From Patescibacteria group bacterium UBA6263 (GTDB taxonomy: Bacteria > Patescibacteriota > Gracilibacteria > Absconditabacterales > Absconditicoccaceae): a stretch of 37,782 nt of DNA. The position numbers and the translations under genes are program-made. Positions 31,013-37,782 of the stretch are shown piece after piece. Position 1 is the first letter of the stretch, and each line of letters begins with the position of its first letter. The notes beneath the pieces are model-generated. The model searched no databases. It saw nothing but the letters and a program-made list of their open reading frames with translations, and had not been told where the DNA came from. The DNA is taken from positions 1 to 37,782 of the forward strand of contig DJVF01000039.1 in the NCBI GenBank assembly GCA_002441085.1, in the 5' to 3' direction.

Positions 31013-31202
31013 TCTAAAACTTTAATTGAATTATTTTAATTAACGCTAAATGAACTTGGAGTTGTCCCGCAATACTGCGGGATGTCCTATCACTAAACGA
31101 CCGGACCTCTAAAACTTTAATTGAATTATTTTAATTAACACTAAATGAACTTGGGGTTGTCCCGCAATACTGCGGGATGTCCTATCACTAAACGACCGGA
31201 CC
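31013..31202 (-). repeat. Two tandem 95-bp copies of a decayed tRNA-Arg 5' half plus leader
   Basis: Each unit repeats the AT-rich leader of tRNA-Arg and its first 25 or so bases (acceptor 5' strand and D-arm). It then departs into a perfect CCCGC/GCGGG hairpin with a 6-nt loop (AGTATT) and has no T-arm or acceptor 3' strand. The two units differ at two bases and begin at 31013 and 31108; a partial leader copy reaches 31233. They cannot fold as normal tRNAs. The gap to 31370 is otherwise AT-rich, with a minus-strand TATAAT (31252-31257) that could drive the tRNA transcript. Confidence 0.85.
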
Positions 31203-31370
31203 TCTAAAACTTTAATTGAATTATTTTAATTAAAATTGTTTTGGTTTTTATATTATACAAAACTTGCCTTGTATATTGATTTGGGCTTTGATTGTATAAT
31301 GAAAAAGACTCAAAACTCAAATAATAATCAGATTTTTGTGATTATTTTGATAAAATCAAATTAAGTTTAT

Positions 31371-31408
31371 AAAAAAACCACCTTTAAACTGAAATCAGCA
31401 GGTGGCTT
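31371..31408 (-). terminator. Terminator of the 31428-31796 gene
   Basis: On the minus strand CCACCT pairs with AGGTGG around a 16-nt loop and runs into seven Ts, 20 bp after the stop codon. Confidence 0.8.
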
Positions 31409-31427
31409 ATAATAATGTTTTCCATAA

Positions 31428-31796
31428 TTATCGGTTTTGAGTATAGACATAGATTAACGTTTTATTGTCAGGGAATAAGTAATCTTGAAACCCTGATTGT
31501 GTGTTTACTGCTGTTGTATCCTCAAATCTTATTAGGATTAACAAACTTTGTGTGTTTGTTTGGATTTGTTCAAACAGGTATATGCCTGTTTTTACTTTTT
31601 TTGCTAGTTTTTGAATCTCATTTGGCAAATCCGCTACTTTGTGTAGAATTATGCAATTAGCTAATTTGCTTTGTGACATATCTTTTGTGTCTAATCCAAA
31701 ATTTTGGATTGCTGTTTTGGTAATCAAGGATCTTGTTTGGGGATAATCCTTGATTTTGTTAGTCCCCTTTTGTTTAATTAGGAATTTTGCTTTCAT
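31428..31796 (-). CDS. Uncharacterised 122-residue protein, possibly acquired
   Basis: I do not recognise it. The product is basic and soluble with helical segments ('NEIQKLAKKVKTGIYLFEQ') and a likely beta-rich end ('SLLILIRFED', 'KTLIYVYTQNR'). Unlike its neighbours, it has a near-perfect Shine-Dalgarno sequence (AAGGAGG, 7 nt before ATG), and its four glycines are GGG, GGA, GGC and GGG with no TGA. It is closed off by terminators on both sides. These traits suggest a separate origin, perhaps phage or plasmid, but the glycine count is too small to be decisive. Confidence 0.75.
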   Translation of the reverse strand: MKAKFLIKQKGTNKIKDYPQTRSLITKTAIQNFGLDTKDMSQSKLANCIILHKVADLPNEIQKLAKKVKTGIYLFEQIQTNTQSLLILIRFEDTTAVNTQSGFQDYLFPDNKTLIYVYTQNR

Positions 31797-31849
31797 TTTT
31801 AAACCTCCTTTCTGGCTTTTTAAATTGTGTTTACAATATTTTACTAAAC

Positions 31850-31877
31850 AAAAAAACCAATTAGATTTTTTGGTTTT
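31850..31877 (-). terminator. Terminator downstream of the phosphoesterase operon
   Basis: AAAACCAA (31853-31860) pairs with TTGGTTTT (31870-31877). On the minus strand the stem runs into seven Ts. It separates the phosphoesterase genes from the 31428-31796 gene. The stem is AT-rich, so strength is uncertain. Confidence 0.55.
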
Positions 31878-31925
31878 ATTTTTATTTCCTTTGTGAGGAT
31901 ATATATATTTACACTTAATTCAATA

Positions 31926-32657
31926 CTATTTATGGTAGTGGTAAATGTTCCAATTTAAGTCATAATCTTGAGTGATAGCTGTATATGATTCTATCCAATC
32001 TCATGAGTTTAGATAATGGATGTCTCATAGCATTTTGTCTTCTGCTTTGTGTATGTGTCAACAGATTATTCAATCACAATTATTTTTTTTGGCTGATTTT
32101 ATGAGTTTCTTTTCAAATCTTTTGGATCATCATGTCATCATGATTTTTACTATCATTTTGATATTTTTCACTAGTGAAAAATATTTTAATCATCTTTTTT
32201 TTCTCCAATTATTATAAGCTCTATTTATCATAAATACAAAAGATCATAATAAAAATGATATAGTAGATATTAAAAATAATTTTCATTCTATTCTATCGAA
32301 CTTATCTCAATGACATATATAATATTTTTTATTGCCAGAAACGTATATCATATCTTTGATGAGATTTATATTTCAATATTTTATGGGTATAAATTTTCTT
32401 AAAAATTCATCATGATTTCCTGGAATATAAAAAATTTTTGTTTCTCAAGACTTGGCCAATTGTAATATATAATTTACAAAGTCTGTATGTCATTTGGGCC
32501 ATCATCAAAAAATCTTTATATGTCGTCAGTCTATGATATCTCAGTTTAGAATCAAATTTTCGCATTTATTTTTTTGCAAAAAACTTATGACTTCTTTATA
32601 TTTAGAGTCTTTGGTCCCTAAGTGGATATCTGAAATTATTATTGTTTTGTATTGCAT
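31926..32657 (-). CDS. Calcineurin-like metallophosphoesterase (LpxH-like)
   Basis: The 243-residue product has the full metal-ligand set in order: 'SDIHLG', 'LNGDIIDG', 'IPGNHDE', 'CHGDKFD' and 'ICGHIHKA'. This arrangement resembles UDP-2,3-diacylglucosamine hydrolase (LpxH) and its relatives. Since this lineage is expected to lack lipid A, the substrate may be another nucleotide-linked lipid or sugar; that part is inference. It lies 4 bp after the small DUF5652 gene and is probably co-transcribed with it. Many ligand-adjacent glycines are TGA. Confidence 0.9.
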
Positions 32658-32661
32658 ACTA

Positions 32662-32895
32662 TTATTTGTTTTTTTTCTGTCGGAATATCAAATATAATAT
32701 TGGTAATATTCATGCAGTATTGAATATAAATAAGCATACAAACCAAGTTAATTGGTTTGCTCTTCAAGCTTTTCGTAGTGCAATCCCTTTCCAAACTGCT
32801 TCCCGGATAATGAGAATAACCATCAATATTACTACTCATCATGCGATAACTGGCATTGCTTGATTGTTCATAATCAAATTTGGATCTGTTGGCAT
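32662..32895 (-). CDS. DUF5652-type two-helix membrane protein
   Basis: The 77-residue product has two membrane helices (about 16-34 and 50-70) joined by 'VWKGIALRKAGRANQLTWF', and the second helix starts 'NTAGILPILYLIF'. This 'WKG.AL..A......W....L..NT.GILPI.Y' pattern is that of DUF5652, common in candidate-phyla bacteria. Role unknown. First of a two-gene unit with the phosphoesterase. Confidence 0.8.
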
Positions 32896-32966
32896 ATTGT
32901 TTTGGTAAAATATAAAAATAAATTTTGACCTAGAGCTAATATAATGATTTTTATGTCATTGTAAAT

Positions 32967-32999
32967 AAAAAAACTTAACCTGTGGTGTGTAGGCTAAGT
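32967..32999 (-). terminator. Terminator of the exporter/Met-rich protein operon
   Basis: On the minus strand ACTTAGCCT pairs with AGGTTAAGT (one G-U) and runs into seven Ts. It lies 35 bp past the stop of the Met/Gly-rich protein gene. Confidence 0.8.
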
Positions 33000-33033
33000 C
33001 TTTTGGTAATTACATTATTTGTGTTGGAGATAA

Positions 33034-33642
33034 TTATTTATTTTGTCACAATCCCATCCCCATTCATTTTCATTTACTCATTCCTATTCATTCTCACATT
33101 GATTTTCATTGAGGTAATCATAGTTCTTGGGCTATGTTTTGGATTTTTTCTCTATAAGATTGTATTTCTTGTAATTTAGTGAACTTTGCTTGAGTATCTA
33201 TATAATTTAAAATAGGTTTGTTGGTATTTAGTTTTTTTCGTGTATCAAAATCTCAGTTTTTGATGGCTTCTTGGATCTTGTTTTTTTCAGTTTCTTTTTG
33301 AGCTCTTTTGGTTTCCATTTCAGTTCTTTTTGCAATCATTTCTTTGAATTGAGTTTCTGTTATGTTTAGATCTACTCAGTACTTTGTATGTGCAGCTTTG
33401 AATGCATTATAATCTTTTGCATCAATAGCTTTTTGTACTGTATCCATCATTGCTTGGCGATCTGTTTCGCTTAAATTTTTAATTGATTCTCATGAATTTC
33501 TCATTCATCAGTTTCTCATTCACATATTTCATTGTCTTGCTCAAGAATAAGATTGTCCACTGGATGCAAATGTTAGAGCTCCTGCGCTTGTCAGTATGAC
33601 TAATCATGCAATGGCTGGCAAAATAATAGATTTTGTTTTCAT
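33034..33642 (-). CDS. Secreted Met/Gly-rich protein with LTxxQ-like motifs
   Basis: The 202-residue product has a signal peptide or anchor (about residues 5-26). Near the N-terminus lies 'GNMGMRNGGMRN' and at the C-terminus 'GKGMGMGLGQNK', so methionines and TGA-coded glycines cluster at both ends. The helical middle holds 'NLSETDRQAMM' and 'NITETQFKEMI', which resemble the LTxxQ motifs of Spy/CpxP envelope-stress proteins, and 'AIDAKDYNAFKAA', a stretch common in similar candidate-phyla proteins. Methionine clusters can bind copper or silver. Placed after the MacAB-like genes. The Spy-like role is a guess. Confidence 0.7.
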
Positions 33643-33780
33643 TGTTTTGTGTAGTAAGAATATAAAATGTCATATCAAAATTATTTTTTAAATTTGACGT
33701 GGGGTATTATACTCATCTACCTTAAATTAAACTTAAATTATATTTAGTGCTTAGCTTTTCTTAGTACTTGGTTGTATTCA

Positions 33781-34989
33781 TTATTCATATCTTAGAGCAT
33801 CTATTGGTTTTAATTTAGATGCATTATTGGCTGGCAAAATACCAAATATTATTCATATGCTTACGGCAGAAATAAAGGCCATTAAAACTGAGGTTAGTGA
33901 TATAACGGCAGTTAGAAATTTATTTATTATAAAAACTACTATAAAGCTTAATATAATACCTATGATTCATCAAATTAGGCTTAATAAAATAGATTCTGAA
34001 AGAAATTGGATTAAAATATCTTTTCTGTGTGCTCATATAGCTTTACGAATTCAAATTTCTTTTATCCTTTCTGTAACAGATACTAGCATTATATTCATAA
34101 CTCCTATTCATCACACTATCAATGAGATAGCCGCTATTCAAGCTAAGAATGCTGTCAATATTCATGTAATGCTACTTGCTGTTTCTATCATATCGCTTTG
34201 ACTTTGCACTGTAAAATTGGCAGTATCTCAGTCTTTGATCCCTAAATATGCCTTTAAAGATATTTCTAATTCTGTTTTGGTTTGTTCTACTATATTTGTA
34301 TTGATAGCAGATATAGATATGTTTGAATAATTATTATTTCATAAGACTCTTTTTTGCGCGGTACTTAATGGTATGAAAACACTATTATTGGCAGTCATAT
34401 TGTCTTTTAGTATTCATATTACTGTTACTATAATATTTTCCATTTTAATGTCTTTTCATATGGGATCTATAGCATTTAATCAACTTCAAAAGATATCTGT
34501 TGCTATAGTTTGTCATAGAACTGCTACTTTTGTAAGATTATCATCATCTTCATTATTTATGAATGATCAGTTGGCTATTTCTAAATTTTTAACTTTTAGA
34601 TAATCTGCTGTTACTCAATTTATTGTAGCATTTGTATTGAAACTTCAATATATTATTTGTTTTCTTCAGTTTATATTTGGGGCTATTATATTTATATTTG
34701 AAATATTGGTTTTTATGTAATTTACCATATCTGCGTCTAAAACTGCAGAACTTCATAGGGCTCATCATCAACGTATATTAGAACTACTTCATCAAGGAGA
34801 GATAGTTAAAAGATTTGTTCATAAAGATTCTATTTTATCTACTATAGATTTCTGTGTTCAGTTTCCTATTGCTAACATTACTACAACAGAAAAAACTCCA
34901 ATGATAATTCATAACATGCTTAATCAGGTTCTAAGTTTATTTCTACTGAGATCTGTTTTCGCATTTATTATATGTTCTTTTATATCCAT
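33781..34989 (-). CDS. MacB/FtsX-like ABC transporter permease
   Basis: The 402-residue product has one N-terminal membrane helix after 'NKLRTGLSMLGIIIGV' (the standard MacB/LolC start), a large extracytoplasmic domain (about residues 45-270), then three C-terminal helices with 'VMNIMLVSVTERIKEIGIRKA' (coupling helix). It ends 'LKPIDALRYE', the usual tail of the family. MacB-type permeases work by mechanotransmission rather than by moving a substrate through the membrane. Its ATPase partner ends 16 bp upstream, and a MacA-like adaptor precedes that. Confidence 0.92.
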
Positions 34990-35005
34990 AATGAAATATA
35001 GTAAA

Positions 35006-35683
35006 CTAAATTTTATTTATAAATTCTCCATCTTTTAGAAATAAATGAGTTTTTGCATAACTTGCTACATCTTTTTCATGAGTTATCAGAACTATTGTTT
35101 TACCTTCTTTATGTACTTGGGAAATAATTTCCATTATTTCTTCTCATCTTTTGGTGTCTAGTGCTCATGTAGGTTCATCAGCTAGTATGATTGATGGGTT
35201 GATTACTAATGCTCTAGCTATGGATACTCTTTGTTGTTCTCATCCAGATAATTCATTTGGTTTGTTATTGATTCTATGTCAAAGTCATATTTTCTCTAAT
35301 GTTTTTTGAGCTCTTTCTATCCTTTCAGCTTTGGGAATTCATTGATAAGCTAACGGCAACATTACTTGTTCTAAAGCTGATTTTCTTGGGATTAGGTTAT
35401 AAGTCTGAAACACAAATCAGATTTTTTCTCAACGAATTTTTGCTTGTTGGTCGTCATTTAGGTTTGCAACATTTTTTCATTCGAAAAAATATTCTCATTG
35501 AGTGGAAGAATCTAATAGTCATATTATATTCATTAATGTTGATTTACCGCTACCAGAATGTCACATAATACTTACGAAATCTCATTTTTTTATTTCCAAA
35601 TTGATTCCTTTTAGAACATTGATAGTGTTTATTCATAAGTAGTAATCTTTTGCGATATCTTTTAATTGTAGCAATAGAGTCAT
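35006..35683 (-). CDS. MacB/LolD-type ABC transporter ATPase
   Basis: The 225-residue product has Walker A 'GHSGSGKST', Q-loop 'FVFQTYNLIPRKSA', signature 'LSGGEQQRVSIARAL' (second G is TGA), Walker B 'IILADEPTGALD' and H-loop 'VLITHEKDVA'. Length and 'TYNLIP' text are those of the LolD/MacB/FtsE group. It powers the permease encoded next. Genes in order of transcription: MacA-like adaptor, ATPase, permease, then the Met/Gly-rich secreted protein. Confidence 0.94.
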
Positions 35684-35710
35684 TTTATAATATATAATAT
35701 ATTAAATTTT

Positions 35711-37561
35711 TTAATTTGGGCGCATTCATCATCACATTCATCATCACATTCATGGTATGGCAAATGAATTAGAGGAGCTAGATGATGAGCTTTTTGTTAC
35801 AGTAGTATTTTTTATGATAATATTACCTTTGTCTAATCAAGAAATAATTTCTGTTGTTGCTCAATCAGTTGCTCATATTATCACATCTAATTCCCTATTG
35901 TTTTTGTTCAATACATATTTTCTATTTAATTGTGATTGGATAAAAGTTGTAGGAATTACTATTATGTCTTTTTTATCTTCTATAATTATTTTTGCAGTTG
36001 CTGTCATGCCGGAATAAATTATTTTATTTAATTTATTTATAGCTACTTTTACAGTATAGGAAGTTACTCAATTTGTAACTATTGGAGTAGAGTCTATATC
36101 TCATAAAACTCATTCGAATATTTCTCATGGATATGAGTCTAATATTACTTCTACACTCATTCATTGTGATATATTTACTACATCTATTTGATCTATTAAA
36201 ATGCTTATTTCTATTAAATCTGGATTTTCTAAATATACATATTTTTGTTCATCAGAAGTTATTTTGTCTCATTTTTTAAAATCTATTTTTCTTATTTTTC
36301 AATCAAATGGAGCTTCTATCCTAAGATTATCTAATCATTTTTTTGTGTTTTCTAGAGCTAGCTCTCTTTGTCTTACGCCATTTCTTGCTATCTGTATTTG
36401 TTGTTCAGTATTTCATTCTTTAGTATCTTCTAATGTTTTTTCTTGTATTATTATTGTTTTTTCTAGATTTTTTATTTCATTTTCTTTTGTCTGGATTGTA
36501 ATTGCATCATCTTGTTGTGTAGATAAATTGTTTATTTTATTTATACTTGTTAGTATATTCGATATTGAACTTTTTGTTTTACTAGAATTGTTAGATGTTT
36601 CATTTTTGTAGCTATCTATTGTACTTTGAGAAAATGATGTACTAGATACGCTATTTTCTAGGGTTTTGTAGGCGTTATTTGTTGCTTCATATATTGTTTT
36701 ATATAAATTTTGTACCAGATTTAGAGAATCTATTAATAGTCATTCTATATTTCATGAAGAATAATTTAATCATGAATATAATGAACTTGTATAGTAATCT
36801 TTTAATTGTCATAGATTACTGTATGATAACAATATCAATTGTTCTGTTTCATTTTTATAAGAAGAGTTTTTGGCTCATAAATAGATTTCATAATTATCAT
36901 TATAATGTCTATAGCTATTACTTACACCAAAAATAGTATCAAGTTGATTGATTATTTTTTCTCATTCTATTATATAATTTTGTATATCCAAGTGAGCTGT
37001 TCTTAATACTGTTTCTCTATCACTCAATGATCATGAATTACTTAAAGCTTCAATTAAATTTATATATTCTTCCTTTGCTATATTCAATTTTAATTTTGTT
37101 TGTTCCAGATTATTTGCTGCTTGTAATATTTGTGATTCTTTGTTTCATTTGAGAGTTTCTTCTAACTGTAGCTTGGAATTGGCTAAATTTATTTCTGCCT
37201 GTAAAATATCGTTTAATACTGAGTCTTGATCTAGCTCTGCGATGATGTCTCATTTTTTTACTTCATCTCACTTTTTGAAATATACAGCTATTACTTCTCA
37301 TTGTTGATTAAAACGTAATTGCTGTTCATCTACAATCTCTGTACTTCAAAATGCTTTGATACTATTGGTTATATTTCAAAAATCTACTATATATTCTATA
37401 GTCGTTGAAATTTTATTTGATGATCAAAAATAATTATATCACAATCATAATCATAATATTATTCATATTGCGAAGAAACTTTTTATAAAATTGATTTTAA
37501 AGTATAATTTCGAATTTTTATAATGCTTTAATCATTCTTCTTTAATTTTTTTAATTACCAT
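35711..37561 (-). CDS. MacA-like (HlyD-family) periplasmic adaptor
   Basis: The 616-residue product has an N-terminal membrane helix (about 29-47), a split biotinyl-lipoyl-like domain ('QGEVIAVYFKKGDEVKKGDIIAELD' first half, 'LRIEAPFDGKIRKIDFKKGDKI' second), a very long coiled-coil insert between them (about 120-395, Asn/Ser-rich in its centre), and a beta-barrel domain. The tail reads 'IPGMGGGMGGGMRPN', with all of its GMGGG glycines as TGA codons. Adaptors bridge MacB-type pumps to outer layers. The insert is longer than in MacA (about 370 residues total), perhaps to span a thick cell wall. Confidence 0.88.
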
Positions 37562-37605
37562 TTTATTTTGATAAAATAAATATTTAGATGTTAGTATCTT
37601 GAGTT

Positions 37606-37782
37606 TTATTGTATCGATCAAGATCTGTTTCATCTTTTGATTCATAGTTGTTGATTTCATGAAAAGTATCATGTTCATGATCACTGTTTGTTTAGATATC
37701 ATGTATTAAGATTATTATTTCATGTATTGATAACTCATGATCATTTTATTGGCATTATTAGATTTGAGTTTATTGGATTTGT
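37606..37782 (-). CDS. Possible Gly-rich protein, cut by window edge or very short
   Basis: Under table 25 a frame runs from the right edge to TAA at 37606-37608. It would encode a glycine/asparagine-rich end ('NTGNNNLNTGYLNKQGSG') with 14 or so TGA glycines. An in-frame ATG near 37753 could also make it a 49-residue protein. The DNA is rich in 'tcatga' palindromic words, so a non-coding origin is possible. No family is recognisable. Confidence 0.4.

Noticed and set aside
31013..31202. Candidate tRNA-Gly(UCA) that would decode UGA
   Set aside because: The pseudo-copies have the loop AGTATT, no UCA anticodon, no T-arm and no acceptor 3' strand. The decoding tRNA is not in this window.
33827..34201. 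124-residue plus-strand open frame
   Set aside because: Antisense shadow of the MacB-like permease.
36201..36611. 136-residue hydrophobic plus-strand open frame
   Set aside because: Antisense shadow of the MacA-like adaptor's coiled-coil region.

Overview
The window is AT-rich bacterial DNA in which TGA must be read as glycine (translation table 25). With that reading, the shattered short frames join into about 32 full genes that end only in TAA or TAG, and TGA falls at glycines that cannot vary (EF-G 'QERGIT', RF1 'GGQ', MetG 'HMGH', ABC Walker A, 'LSGGEQ'). This code is known from Absconditabacteria (SR1) and Gracilibacteria. A form II/III-like RuBisCO with its AMP-salvage partners makes SR1 the better guess, but that assignment is inference.

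Layout. 1-1959: EF-G, 5'-truncated by the window edge. 2023-6017 (minus): secG, an anchored family-5 solute-binding protein, an M50 intramembrane protease and prfA (RF1), tightly packed. 6183-8120 (plus): a DNA polymerase III delta'-like clamp-loader ATPase, an unknown protein and a small membrane protein. 8095-11513 (minus): dtd, metG and a large lipoprotein. 11514-14716 (plus): a leader with mutually exclusive antiterminator and terminator stems, then an ABC-2 exporter (ATPase and two permeases), with repeat elements between the genes. 15126-21062 (minus): AMP phosphorylase, RuBisCO, ribose-1,5-bisphosphate isomerase, an unknown protein and a short pyruvate kinase (transcribed in the reverse of that order). 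21063-21611: a non-coding block of variable-stem hairpin repeats. 21612-23601 (plus): a lipoprotein and a thioredoxin-CcdA fusion.

23650-26940 looks like foreign DNA. It holds a KAP-family P-loop NTPase of 759 residues whose 29 glycines are all GGN, a small membrane protein also without TGA, GC-richer flanks, and a near-identical 16-bp direct repeat on each side. Native code resumes at 26981.

26981-30757 carries a DKNYVY-like lipoprotein, gatB, a SAM-methyltransferase-like protein and a protein of unknown function. 30855-31233 holds tRNA-Val(GAC), tRNA-Arg(GCG) and two tandem 95-bp copies of a decayed tRNA-Arg front half. 31428-31796 is a terminator-bounded gene with a strong Shine-Dalgarno sequence and no TGA glycine. 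31926-32895 carries a metallophosphoesterase and a DUF5652 protein. 32967 to the end (minus) carries a MacA-like adaptor, ABC ATPase, MacB-like permease and a Met/Gly-rich secreted protein that may act in envelope or metal stress.

Working together: AMP phosphorylase, R15P isomerase and RuBisCO turn AMP plus CO2 into 3-phosphoglycerate, and pyruvate kinase in the same cluster lets that carbon yield ATP. RF1, EF-G, MetG, Dtd and GatB are translation genes of a cell that has given up UGA as a stop.
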